In this document: positions 38,419 through 50,286 of the stretch, piece after piece
Layout of the letters: each line of letters starts with the position of its first letter
Position numbering within the stretch: position 1 is the first letter of the stretch
Source: Turbatrix aceti
Taxonomy: Eukaryota; Nematoda; Chromadorea; Rhabditida; Panagrolaimidae
Direction of reading: 5' to 3'
Length of the DNA: 64,000 nucleotides
Assembly: GCA_963969345.1 (NCBI GenBank)
Contig: OZ017767.1
Coordinates: forward strand, 248,001 to 312,000
Notes under the pieces: model-generated
Databases searched by the model: none
What the model was told of the DNA's origin: nothing
What the model saw: only the letters and a program-made list of their open reading frames with translations
Translations under genes and position numbers: made by a program

Positions 38419-41400
38419 TCACTGATCCCCGACACTGCCGTCCAGAGAATGAATCTCCGGTGCTCCGGCTGAAGAAGGAGTAGCATAGGTAGACGAAATC
38501 TCACGCTTCACACGCTTGCGTCCCCGCTTGGATGGTGGAGGTGCGGTAGCCGTGGAGCTCGAAGTCGGTTCAGTGCTTCCAGAAAACGTAGTGCGACGGG
38601 AGCCGGGGTCAGATGGCCTTGACTGATTTCTCCGTTTGTTCGGAGTTCGAGACGCGGACGAAGTGGCTTCCGATGGAGGATAGGATACGTCGTTTACATC
38701 ACCCTAAATCACAATTTTTCTATAAAAAATCGATAAAAAAACCCACATCAATGGTTCGATTTCTCATAAATCCGATCTTGAAGGCATTGCTGTATCCTCC
38801 CTGAGTGGCAATGGCCTGCAGCTCCCGAATCATCTTTTCGTTCGTGGTATGCAACTCGGGAAGCAGCTTCATGAGCGTTGCATTCTTTCTCTCCTTTGCA
38901 AACGTCCGAATGCCCTGCAGATTTCTCGAAGCCAGTTGGACACGTCTCACGGATTTAATTGCCATCTCAGCGTGCCGGGTCATACGATCCTTGTCGCGGA
39001 GGAGAGCAGCGAGAGTAGACTGCCTGGAGACGACAAAGTTGAGGAAGCGTTTTCCTTCGCGGGCAAGAGTTGTCAGGACAACCTGAGGACGGTATTCCTT
39101 GACAAGGACAAACGCAGTCAGAAGGTAGAAGGCTTCGATGACGTGATTCCAACTCTTGACGAAAGCTTGTGTATCGGTTTGGAGATCCTTGTTTGCAGTA
39201 CGGAGATAACGAAGAACATTGTCGTTGAAGTGCTTGAAAAGAAGTCGGTGGAAGGCCGAAAAACTGCGTCTAAAAAAAATAAAACGTTAAAAACAGGAAT
39301 CTGATCAAAAGTAATAAAATAGCATCCTTAAAATGTTACGCAGCGCACCCCAGTACTGAAATTACACCGGAAAAAAGTAATAAAATAGCTTTTGGGTGTT
39401 ATGCAGCGAACCTGAAGTAACAAAATAAGCCCCCTGTCCAGATGTTATTTCTCACAAAAGTAACATTTTTTAGCGTTAAAAGAATGTTATGTGGCGCACA
39501 TGACGTAACAAAACAGCGTTACTACTTTTGATAATCAAAAAAATGCAAGTAAGCATTTTTCAACTCTATTTTGTTATTATACTTCCCAAAACATACATTC
39601 TTTTTAAAGAATTTAAAAATTTGTTCTATTCCTAACCCCCTCCGATCACTTTAACCACCCTTTGGAGGGCCCTCCCCTCCAAAAAAACTCACTTGTTGAT
39701 GCATGGAAAAACTACTTCTTTGAAATCCCCAACAATTTCCTCGCGATCATCGTTGAGTTCGCCGACGTTGATTTGAGCCCGTTCAAGTCCCGATTGGCTA
39801 AAAACGCCCATCAGTTGATGCGAGATAAACCAGGTAATCGCAGGAATGCGTTCGGCATCCGATCGAAGGGCCAAATAGTCATTGACAATAGCCAAGGCGT
39901 TTTTTTCCCTCTCGACAGGACTAGAAGCATCAATTCCACTCTGTTCATCGTCGTACTCCCGGTTCAGGTAGAGCAGAGCCAGAGATGCTAAAAAGAACTT
40001 CAAACTTTAGAAAGAAAAAAAGCAATGTACTCACCGCATCTGACCACATGGTAGTCGGTGAGATGTTCAAAGGTCCTCAACAAAGCCATCATGGCAGCTG
40101 CTGCTTCGATGGATGGGACAAGGGGTGCAATGTTGAGGAAGAAATCAATGACAGTGACATCGGAAGAATTTTGAGATGACCCAGTAGCATCTGCATCGTG
40201 ATGGGAAGAACCACCGAACGAAAACCCAATAGCATCTGATTCGTGGCCCCGAGAGTTGCCAACAGCCGAGCTGACCGAAGCCCTGGTCGATCCATCACCG
40301 CCTCTCTGCCCAGTGCCACCCGCATGCGGTAACTTCGAAGCATCAAATACGCCGATGGCATGATTGAGGACAGCCATGATCATTTCGCGACGAGTCTTGA
40401 CAACTGGAAGACGCTCGCTGTCCTGAGGATCAACCGCAGCAGCTATTTCACGTCTGAAAAAACAACAATGAAAAAAATTAAAAAAAGAAGTAACATACGT
40501 TTGAAAAATCCTAGAAAAAATCATAACACAAAATCGAAGCAGGTTTGCCATTTCCTGCATGTAGGACGACGATCCGGGCTGAACGGCCTGAGCAGTGTTA
40601 GTTGTAAAGTTCTCGACTGTTTTGCAGAGGATGTCGAAAAGACCTGGGATGGCTGAGGCGACAACCTTCCAGCGTACGTCTTTGGAGCCGTAATCCATCG
40701 TTGCCAGAGGCATTGGAGCGGACATCTACAAATTTTCGAAAAAAATCACAAAAATACTTTTTTTTTCAATAAAAAAAGAAAACCCACTGGTGGACAAAAT
40801 CCCGGAGGAGTCGAATTCTTACCTGCAGCCGGCATCGCGTACTTCAGCATCACGTGAAGAATCTCGACTAGCGAAAGCGTATACCTTCTCAACATGCCAA
40901 TGGTCTGTAAAAACGTCAAAAAACCATAACATCTCAAAAGGAAGTCAAATCAAACCTCGATGAGCCGGGTAACGGTCTCGAGTCCAAGTGGAGTACAGTA
41001 CCACTGAATCTGGTCCACGCCTATGCTTCGCTGTGTCGTGCCCTTTCTCAGCTTAAAGGACTCCGCCATGCCTCCTTCGCTGACCTGGCTTTCGGTTTGT
41101 GTGACATCGTTGGCCTCAGAAACGCCTTGATCGCCAGTTGCTTCGTCGTCGTCGTCCACGACATGCATCATGCTTTCCTCGTCAGCGTTGGACGGTTCAC
41201 CGCCGTCAATAACCATAGCAGTCGTCTCATCGGCAGCCTCCGGAGCATCCCCCTCTCCTGCCGGAGCAGTAGACGCAATCAAGGACTTCTTCGGCCGACC
41301 TGCAGTCTTCTTAGGAACCGCTCGATCCTTTGCAGCGGTAACAATGATCTCACACTTATTGTGCCTGGTCAAGCGAAGAAGTTTGTAACTTCCAAGTTCT

Positions 41401-44400
41401 AAAAACCGGGGTTACGATAAAAAACCGCACAAAAAAATCTACTTCTAATGTTGACTTTCAATTGAGCCTCGCAGCAGAGCATGAGGTAGAGCTTCTTTTG
41501 AAGGCATTCCTGAACGTCGCTGTGCTCAAGTCTGCAGTCTCCAAAGACGTTCAGCAGAGTTCGGATGTATTCAACAGTGACGTACAACGCGTGACACATT
41601 CGAAGGCGTTCGTTATGACTCGGATTGGCCGTTATCGATAAGTCTGAGAGATCAATGTTTGAGGCTGAAATTATTTAAAAAATATATAAAAACTAAATGC
41701 GAAAACTAAAATAATTTTTTGTTTATTTAATGTCAACGGACAAAAAAATAGTCTACGGTAAAAAAATACAAAAATAACTATGAACGTTTTACTCTCATCA
41801 AAACTAAAAACTAATACTGCAATAAAAAAATTAACGTTTGTGGTGTACAAGAAATAACAAAATAACGACTAAAATTTAATGTTACTCTTAATATAAAAAG
41901 TAATACAACAGCATTTTTTGAATGTTATGCAGCGGGCGTAAAGTAACATAATAAGCTTTAACTCCAAATGTTACGCCTAACCAAAGTAATAATTTAGCAT
42001 CAAAAAATGTTACTCAGCGCACCTGATGTAATCAAAAGTAAAATGCATAAAACGTTATTTTTGGGATGACAAAAAATTTAGCGTTTCGTTATTTTAGCCT
42101 TTCAACCAAAAATCGCATTTTAGGCCATTTTTAAGACAAAAAACTCACTCAACAAAAACAAAACCCGCTTCCAAAACATCTGACGGTGATCGTCTTCCGT
42201 CGAATCCGAATCCGTTTCACCAAAACTGTCGTGATACATGGCAAAATCCTTGGCAACCTGCAGCATGGAAATAAGACTCAAAACCTGTCCACCAGGTGCT
42301 TCGACGTCTTCCTTCATGACCAGACTCGAAAGCTTGACCCAGGTGTTGGTGTTCAGATTTACAAATTGTTCCGAGTCATATTGCCTAGAAAAAGTTGCTT
42401 CGACGTTCAACTTTAAAAAAAAAGCAAACCTACCCGACGGCAGGTGTCGATGCGTTCAGGGGTCCTTCATCGGCAGAAATATCAACAAAAAGTTTCTCTC
42501 TGATGTCGTCGATGAATTCAGTGCCGAATTTTTTCTGTAAAAAAATATTAGTATAGGTCAAAATAATGGAAGAGTAACGCACCAAAGCATGAGACTCGCC
42601 AACTTGCTTCATGGGTTTCAAGATTTCAGAAACCTGATGGAAAAACTCTGATCGTATGACACCGCCTGTTCGCTTCGTAATTGAATCCAACTTTTGAAGG
42701 ATAGTCAGAATTTCGGTGTCTGAGCCGCATTGATTTGTCACAGGATTCCTTAAAAAACAAGTTTAAAAAACTTTAAAAATTGCAATTATAAGCAATAAAC
42801 GTTCGAAAACATGATTTTTTTTAAACAAACGTTACTTCATGGTAGCAGACATGCAGTAACAAAATAAGGAGCAACTTCAAATTTTACTTCTGGAAAAAAG
42901 TAATAAAACAGCGATATTTAGATGTTACGCAGCGCACCCAAAGTAACAAATTAGCGATAAAGGTTGAATGTTACACTTATCAAAAGTAACACAATAGCAT
43001 TCTTTGAATGTTATGCAGCGAACGTGAAATAACAAAATAAGTCCCAAGTCCAGATGTTACTTCTTACAAAAGTAACACCTTAACGTCAAACGAACGCAAC
43101 TCATATAAATTTTTTATGAGAACAAAAGTAATTATTATACATTTCAGCGAAAAAGCAGAAAAAGTAACATTATTTTATTTTTTATAAGAAAAAAGCGCAT
43201 CGCCCCAAAAAAACTTACATACCTTGAAAACATGAGTAACGCCTTGATGTACTGAACGAGTCCAATGACACCCCAGATGACCTCACGTTGAACATCAGAC
43301 TCGAGGTAGAGGTGAAGTCGATTGAGAAATCGTCCGCCTTCCACCTGTCTGTTAGCCTGGGTTGCAACTCCGCTGCCAGCATCTTTGTAGAGGTTCACGG
43401 ACACCAGTACGAAGAAGAGCCGACGAACGTTGTCGATCGACAGGATGTCAAGGTTATCTAGCAGAGCCTAAAAATTCCAATTAAAAAATTTACTATTGCT
43501 CGCACAAATTTAAACTTACGTTCATTTCTACCAAGAAAGGTCTCAAAAGTTGAGTTTCACGCTCGGCAATGCCTTCTAGGATCTCGAGAGCGACGGATGT
43601 TTCGAGGTCCAGCTCGCTGAGGTGGCTGATGACGGATATGAGGACGTCAGAACGGAAACTTGGCTGGTTGATGAATTGCGTCTTGTAAATCACGCTGCCG
43701 ATGGATGTGAGCTGAGAATTCGGAGACTGGCACAACTCCCGGGCGAGGCGAAGAGATGAGTAGAAAAATGTCGATCCAACCTAAAAAAAATATCAGAATT
43801 TCCACCAAACCCCCCAAAAAGTAGCTCACCGCTTCGAACTCCAGCGCTTCTTGAAACAACTGCTTAATCGACAAAGAAGAATCGTAACTCATGGAAACTT
43901 GCTTTCTGATCTCCTTGATAACAGCTAGAGAGTCTCCCTTCGCCTCGTTGAGTGCAAGAACCAGCAGGACGTCGAGAATGTCGAATTCCCGAATCGCAGG
44001 CAATCCGCCGTCACCAACCTGCGAGTCATCATCATCGTCGCCAGCCACAGTTCTTGGATCGAAGGTTGGATCGTCGACCGTGTCATCCTGGTCCCTTTCG
44101 TCGTCAGCTTCCTCCTCGAAACCGGCTATCTGGGGGATGACAGCATCCCTTCGAGACCGACGCAGGGGGGTGGAGAGAAATTTGATAAGGTCAGACTGCG
44201 CCTTGCAGGGGTTGAATCGCAGAAACTCGGCAATCCAATGCACCGACTGCCCGACGCATTCTGCCAGGCTAAGGGATGTATTCTCGGCATCCAGACGCTT
44301 GAGCCGAGCGATATCCAGGTAATTGTGGAGGCCAAGAAGAAACGATCCGAATTCAATAGAATCCGTCTTGTGCATCATCTGGAGGACAGTCTCGATAGTC

Positions 44401-45978
44401 AGAGGTATGTTGACCGTTTCCAGATACATCAGGCTTCGGATAAGTTGGAGTTGAATCTGAAATCTCCTTATAAAATTTTTATTGCAAATTTGAGCTAACT
44501 TACGTTCCGTCGAACACGATATGTCACATCCAAGACTTTGAGTGTGTGCAGGCAACTCGTTCGAAGACTTGGCAGCTCGGAAAGACCTTTGGTGAACATA
44601 AACTCGACAAGCTTGTTCGCTGTGTCTGAAAATCACAAAAAAACGGCTAAACAACCATCGAAAATAATAATAGAAAAAACAAACCAGGATGAACGTTATT
44701 ATCAGTGAAAAGTTCAGGAATCACACTGATGAACTGATCTCTGACCGCCGGCTCCCAGTGACTAAAGTTCCGGTCAAAAACGACAACGTAGAGGGCCCGA
44801 GAGTTGAAGACCTGAGTGATAAATCGAAACTGAGAAATGAGCATTTCTACGAGGTTCAATATCGCAGGTGTCAGGTCAGCAGGCAAGGAACGACCAATGG
44901 CATCCAGTCGCCGATAGATCAGATTGAAGGTCTCGGTTTGAAATACAGAAGAGAGTATAAGAGCCCGAATAACTGTGTCCTGAACGCCGTTGACACTGTA
45001 AGAAGCATTTTAGGTAACAAAAAGTCGTCAAAACAAAGAAAACAAACTTTTTGCAGGGCAACAAGAAGATCCGCCAGATGTCGTCAGTATCCAGTTGATC
45101 TTTCAGTTCAGAAACTCGTTGTGCTGTCACCTGAAAAAAAAACATGCAATTTGGCTTCAAATCAAGTTTTTTTTTGCGTAAAAAAATAAAAAATCGGATA
45201 TTAAGATAAAAAAGTTTTTCGGCCTAAAAAAACTCACCGCAGGATCAGTCCCCCATTCCTTGGCAATCTTCGAAATCAAATCCGCATGAATCATCTCGCC
45301 TAAAAAATGCTTCATGAAAACCAAAAATGTTTACGTAAAATCCCACCGAGGTAGAAAACCAACTGCCCGGTGTCATCTTTGTGCAGGACAACTCCGAGGT
45401 CAGCCAGAGCCTTGATAAATGGTCCTGTCAGGCTACGATCGGGAGCTGTAGGTGGGGCACGGGCCGGCAAATTCTGTGTTTGCGTGGCAACGGCGAGTCT
45501 TCCGGTCGCCATTACGCGGCGATCAACCTCTCCGTCCCGCATCTGGGTATCCGATATCGCCGTCACTTGTTCTAAGGAGCAAATGAAGTAAAATACCAAA
45601 AAAAAAGTATTATAGGCCAATTGTGAAAAACAAACCAGAAACAGGTAGAGGAGCGAGGAAAACGTCGTCTTCAACGGCGCGATCGTAAGCCGTTTGATCG
45701 TTTCCTCTGTCGTCTTTCATTATATCATCACTGGGGATGACATTTTCGCTGCCATTACGAACATGATCGCCTCTCACCCGTCTGACTGGTAGCTCTACTG
45801 ATTGCTGCGTAGAGGATTCCGAGTTCCTGGGAGTCAGAGGTGAGGCAAACCTCGTCGACTTGTCCTTGGTTTTGCTGCTAGCATTGGACGACGTCGGTTT
45901 CTGAACCGAGGGCGGCGTAGGCCCAGCGGAAGCACTCGACGAAGCACTACTTGTTGTGTTCTTTTTGCGACGATACAT
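38419..45978 (-). CDS. fcd-2: Fanconi anaemia group D2 protein orthologue (20 exons)
   Basis: Minus-strand exons: 45978-45636, 45571-45347, 45299-45238, 45130-45048, 44995-44685, 44625-44504, 44456-43830, 43780-43520, 43467-43223, 42748-42583, 42534-42434, 42384-42149, 41664-41443, 41398-40956, 40904-40788, 40725-40499, 40453-40035, 39987-39693, 39269-38747, 38703-38419. They sum to 5,313 nt, 1,770 residues, one open frame. FANCD2 pairs with FANCI as a clamp on DNA during interstrand-crosslink repair. Family stretches: LLDNLDILSIDNVRRLFFVL, NERLRMCHALYVTVEYIRTL, and near the C-terminus SVRRVQLASRNLQGIRTFAK. It is longer than the human protein because of an N-terminal Ser/Thr-rich tail, acidic inserts (EEEADDERDQDD) and a basic C-terminal tail (PPPSKRGRKRVKREI). 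The residue aligned to the ubiquitinated lysine is not Lys. TTTTCTAG one base before the ATG suits spliced-leader addition. Confidence 0.88.
39296..39525 (+). repeat. Intronic ~87-bp repeat family, block 4 (FANCD2 intron 18)
   Basis: Two to three units with GTTACGCAGCGCACC, GTTATGCAGCGAACCTGAAG and TAACAAAATAAGCCCC cores, within the 423-nt intron 39270-39692; neighbouring introns are 43-62 nt. Confidence 0.8.
41830..42050 (+). repeat. Intronic ~87-bp repeat family, block 5 (FANCD2 intron 12)
   Basis: Degenerate units with GTTATGCAGCGGGCGTAAAG, TAACATAATAAGC and GTTACTCAGCGCACCTGATG cores, in the 484-nt intron 41665-42148. Confidence 0.78.
42828..43095 (+). repeat. Intronic ~87-bp repeat family, block 6 (FANCD2 intron 9)
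   Basis: About three units; GTTACGCAGCGCACCCAAAG and GTTATGCAGCGAACGTGAAA cores are 87 nt apart. In the 474-nt intron 42749-43222. Confidence 0.8.
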
Positions 45979-46272
45979 TCTAGAAAAACACAAACAGTGA
46001 TTGAAAAAAGAAAGCTGAATAATAAAAACGCAAAATTCAAACACCCCAGTTTCTTTTCTTTTGGCGCAAAAAAGTCGGGTGAATGCGCACGCAGTGTTTC
46101 AGCTCCATTGTTTTGCGGAAATAATTTGTCGCAACATGCGGGCGCGCGCCCGGCATGCACGTACGACTCAATGGGCTGCCCCGCGGCACAGATGGATTTT
46201 TTCAATAGGCATTGGTAAATTCTATCTTCTGTTTTGATTTGTTAAGCACATTTTTGTGAGCATTTTGGTGTC

Positions 46273-46530
46273 TCAAGTGAAACAAAATATTAATTTTGGG
46301 CTGATGAGTAATAAGCATCTGAAAATTGCTATGCTTGCAACATTGTCACGGCCAAAGCATGTGATCCAGCCACGGTAGAGATCTGAAATTTCCAGTGGAG
46401 CTTTATCACAGGCCAGTCCAAATGCACGGATACTCTGCAAAAATGCACGGATGTTTTCTGTTGTTGTTTTTGTTGTGTCGGGCCGCATTTTACTCACAGA
46501 GCTCAAAAATGTTGCTGAATTCGACGACAT
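46273..46530 (-). CDS. Doubtful small two-exon gene
   Basis: Minus strand: exon 46530-46498, GTGAGT donor, 63-nt intron ending TTTTTGCAG, exon 46434-46273; 64 residues (MSSNSATFLSS | SIRAFGLACDKAPLEI...). The intron is a multiple of three and stop-free, so the same frame is also open unspliced at 85 residues. No family recognised. Composition of the second exon (ISDLYRGWITCFGRDNVASI) looks more protein-like than the surrounding spacer, but nothing else supports it. Confidence 0.28.
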   Translation of the reverse strand: MSSNSATFLSSVSKMRPDTTKTTTENIRAFLQSIRAFGLACDKAPLEISDLYRGWITCFGRDNVASIAIFRCLLLISPKLIFCFT

Positions 46531-46984
46531 TTTAAATAAAAAATCGCAACTCGATCAATAATTGAGTTTTGTTTTCAAAAATTTTAGGATATACCAAGTA
46601 AATGTGTACCTTCAAATGGCATATTTTATTTTTTTTATTTTATCAAAATTATCAAAATTGGGGGTGTGGTAGCAAAATCACTGCGTGCGAATAAAACGAC
46701 CTGGAAACAAAATTGAAAGCAATTCTGAAGCCCAACAAAATTATCTAACTTATTTTTTACAAAAAAGTATACCATGTCAACTTAGAAATGCCCAAAAAAA
46801 GGTTCCACAGACCGCCGTCGTTTGTACAAAAACTTGCGTGCACAACATTGTGTCCACCAAACGCCTGGGATCACATCGCTTATCCAGTAAAAAAATTTAC
46901 AAAGTCGTTTGGTTGCATTGCGCCCTCCTCTAATTGTAAACTTTGATCGCTTAGGTACATGAATGTGGCCTAGCTTGGACGGAG

Positions 46985-48359
46985 TCGGTATCAACTTGAT
47001 GCGCTCCGTTTCCTATCGACACCAGCGAGCGCTGAGGGGGGGGAGAAAGGGAGGCGAGGGAGGGGTGCGTACGCACACTTGCTGCATGTGTGTACACTAG
47101 CAGCAAGGAGTAGGCAGCAAGCATGAAAAGCGCAAAAAAAAGGCATTTATGTCATCGATTGCACAATTTGCACAAAATAAATAAAGCCATAGGAAGAACA
47201 AAAAGGGGAATATCAGATATTACTATTACGACAATTGATAAGTGGATTAACAATTCCATTAGACGTCGTAAAGAAGAGCGAGGGGATCCCGATCTGTTGT
47301 TCTTTATTACCTGTAGGGGAAAACACGTGAGCTTCCCGTGCTTGAAGATCCCAAAAAATGAGATTCGTTTCTAGTTTGGCAGAAACAGATGACCATGAGT
47401 TGCAATCCGAAAAAAACAAGCAAATACGGTAGACGATGTTGTCATCGACGCTGCCTGTCATGAGAAAGGTGACTGATCGGGCAAATGTATTGCTGAGAGG
47501 TGAGATACTAAATTGCGTAAAATCTTGGATGCGAAATTCGTTGTTAAAAATCATTGCGGTAATAGGAGCATCGTCAACCAAACCGATGGCCATTTTGCCT
47601 CCGATATGTTTCTGCCACTCTCGGTTAACAGGGACGACAATGATGGTCTGGTATTCTTCAGGATCGCGGACAGGAGAGGGCTGACATGCCTCCAGAAGCC
47701 GCTGTGCAGTAGTACTCACACCGGTCATTTCGAGTTTGATGAATCCGGCGCAGAATATAGCACGTTTTGCCGCCCGAATAGTGAATTCTCGGTCTGTCTC
47801 TTCTGGCTGCTTGGATGCAAAGTATTGCATCTTGTTTTCCTGGAGTTTTTCGTCACGGTCTCGGTATTTTTTCTCTTGGGGATGGGGAGCGTCACCGTCT
47901 TTGAGTTGTTCGTAACGTATCAAAACGTTTTCAATGATGATGTAGAGCATGTGAGTATATTCCTCCAGGGTAACAACGCCTTCCATAATAGATTTAAATA
48001 ACGCATTGAAGGATTCAGCGGGGACTTCCACAAAAGCATGGATTATATGAACTTGCAGGTACCCGTATGTTTCTTTGTGAGGAACAGCAAATGTGCCATC
48101 GGCGACCAGGATTCTTGTCGTTTTGAGAACTTCGATCAGCTCAGAGTCGCTAACCAGAATGTGCCTGTCGGTTTGTGCCAAGATGTTGTCCTTGTAGTCG
48201 GCCATTGTGCCTTGGTTTTTCACACGAAACTGCTTCCGACGCCGCTGCATTGAAGACTTGACATGGAAATAGGCCGGAATTTGTGCTGCGATCTTGCGAA
48301 TCCGTTTGCCAGCTTCGTCGACAAAGACTCGTTCCAGACGAATCTTTTCAAGATGCTGC
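46985..48359. mobile_element. MULE-like insert replacing part of a satellite unit
   Basis: About 1,375 bp unique within the window, sitting where an intact unit has about 285 bp. It contains most of the 392-codon transposase-like frame. No clear terminal inverted repeats or target duplication are visible at the two borders, so it may be a substitution by recombination or transposon-mediated capture and not a simple insertion. The left end contains a G-run cluster. Confidence 0.5.
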
Positions 48360-48391
48360 CACCTGCATATGCAAAAAGCTTGTAGCGCCAA
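47213..48391 (-). CDS. MULE-transposase-like protein, probably a degenerate or chimeric fragment
   Basis: A 392-codon open frame. Residues ~50-115 resemble the region before and at the start of the MULE transposase domain found in animal FLYWCH/Mutator-like elements: a spacer, then DRHILVSDSELIEVLKTTRI, VADGTF (the first catalytic Asp context) and YGYLQVHIIHAFV. After that the expected transposase core is not recognisable, and the remaining ~270 residues (including EKKYRDRDEKLQENKMQYFA) belong to no family I know. The first ~11 residues (MALQAFCICRW) are read from satellite sequence. TTTTTGCATATGCAG just inside could instead act as a splice acceptor, so the true start is uncertain. Without the remaining catalytic residues, activity is unlikely. 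Confidence 0.45.
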   Translation of the reverse strand: MALQAFCICRWQHLEKIRLERVFVDEAGKRIRKIAAQIPAYFHVKSSMQRRRKQFRVKNQGTMADYKDNILAQTDRHILVSDSELIEVLKTTRILVADGTFAVPHKETYGYLQVHIIHAFVEVPAESFNALFKSIMEGVVTLEEYTHMLYIIIENVLIRYEQLKDGDAPHPQEKKYRDRDEKLQENKMQYFASKQPEETDREFTIRAAKRAIFCAGFIKLEMTGVSTTAQRLLEACQPSPVRDPEEYQTIIVVPVNREWQKHIGGKMAIGLVDDAPITAMIFNNEFRIQDFTQFSISPLSNTFARSVTFLMTGSVDDNIVYRICLFFSDCNSWSSVSAKLETNLIFWDLQAREAHVFSPTGNKEQQIGIPSLFFTTSNGIVNPLINCRNSNI

Positions 48392-50286
48392 GCGTAATCA
48401 TCAGCATTGCATTATTCGAAGAGACGCAGAGAAAAAGAACCTATGCACACACGGTGTAAAAGGGTTGGGGGACGTTTTGGGAAGTTAATCCGCAGCAGCA
48501 CTGCGGTCAGCAGCGAGTAAGGTGGTAGCTTTAATAGAATAAAGCTCTTTGCGCAGTTGATTTTCGAGCGACACAGAAGATTACTACCACGCGTACTAAA
48601 ATGGCGTTTTGGCAGCAAAAAGTAAGGGGAAGGTCTGGCTGCCCAATGTCAGTCGCTACTGCAGTAAAAAGGAGTTTATTGCAAAGATGTAATGATCTGC
48701 AAACAAGTCGCCGTAGTCTAGAGTGTCCGTATGTGGTTGTTATGCGTACTTCTTTTACCGTTTTGTGACCCCGGTTCAATTCTGTACGCGTTCAATTTTT
48801 TTTTATGTTTTCTCCGTATAACAAAAAATTGGCAATGTCAAAAATATTAGTTTTTTTTTGCATGGATCGTGAATTAAAATAAAAATGAAAAATGTTGGTA
48901 TAAAGGCGGATATTTTTGAACAGTTATTATAAAAATTTTGTCAAACCAAATTACGCGGTTTGTAGCCTGCCAAAAGTTAACTCGGAAAAACCTAACACGT
49001 GAATTGTGGCATGATTTTGAGTGTAAACTAGATCACTTGAATGGTAAAATTGATCACCTGAATGGCCCCTGAGGGGTGTTTTAACTTTAAATAAAAATTA
49101 AAAACCTTGTTGTCAAAAAAAATAACACGTCGGCATGGAATTGACACCTGGGCAAAAAGATGGAGCAACTAGAAGCTGCGGTGCACACCCACTGAACTAT
49201 ACATGTTGCATTTACTGCCTTTTACGGTCATTCATAAATTTAGAGTCGAATCTGACTAACGACGGCGAAGGTTAACAGCGGTGACAATTCTGATGTCAGT
49301 TTGATCATTAATTCTTTCTGAAAATTGTATTCGACTCAGAATTCAAAGAACTTTCTACTGACGTCACAAGCATATCAAAAAATTATGCATTTCAAAAATT
49401 AGTGGAAAAAAGTTGGTAAAGTATGCGCAAACACTGCTTTTGTCCCCGTGCTTACGCCAAGGTTTTGTTTCTGTGGCACAGACAGTGAGAGCGATCGTAG
49501 CACAATAAGGTGTGGGGTTCCGCTAAGCTTGCACAGGAGCAGACGCACCTGTGTCCTAAGCAAATCGTTTTCGCGACAGGGGCACAATTTCGTTCCACAG
49601 ACCGCCGTCGTTTGTACAAAAACTTGCGTGCACAACATTGTGTCCACCAAACGCCTGGGATCACATCGCTTATCCAGTAAAAAAATTCACAAAGTCGTTT
49701 GGTTGCATTGCGCCCTCCTCTAATTGTAAACTTTGATCGCTTAGGTACATGAATCTGGCCTAGCTTGGATGCACCATGAAGTGTGGTGAACGACACCGCA
49801 TGGAAAATGCCACATTTGTTGTGTCCCACTGAATGCGATCGCTGTGTCTGTCCGTGCTGAGCAACAAAATGCAATATCTTGGCTTACGCAAAAAGCTTGT
49901 AACACCATGCCTCTGCTTATGCAATTGACTTTCAAAAACTAGTCTCCATCCACAAGCTTTCGCAAAAGCGGAAAAATGATGCGCGGAGACAGCTTTTGCC
50001 CCCGTGCTTACGCAAAAAAATTTGATTTACGATACGCGAAGACTGCTCTTGTCCACCTGCATATGCAAAAAGCTTGTAGCGCCAAGCATAATCATCAGCA
50101 TTGCATTATTCGAAGAGACGCAGAGAAAAAGAACCTATGCACACACGGTGTAAAAGGGTTGGGGAACGTTTTGGGAAGTTCAACATGTGTGGTCTAGTGG
50201 CTTTCCATCGCAGCTACTAATTGCGCCATCTTTTTGCCCAGGTTCAATTCCGTGCCGATTTTTTCTTTTTTTTGACAACAAGGATT

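Larger units (their letters stand above)
46802..50180 (-). repeat. Inverted arm of the 1,695-bp satellite, about two copies, one interrupted
   Basis: Reverse complement of the unit tiled from 56627 onward. 46802-46984 matches the part containing CTAGGCCACATTCATG. After an insert (46985-48359) the unit resumes at 48360 (CCACCTGCATATGC) and runs through one further, uninterrupted copy to 50180. Equivalent points (48360 and 50059) are about 1.7 kb apart. Sequence agreement with the forward copies is very high, with scattered single-base differences such as CTGGCC for CATGGCC. The arm stops abruptly at GGGAAGTT, where the 505-bp repeat begins. Confidence 0.88.

Noticed and set aside
40811..40822. 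GTAAGA donor inside FANCD2 exon 15 (minus strand)
   Set aside because: It leaves one extra base and breaks the frame with the next exon; GTGGGT at 40787-40782 keeps it.
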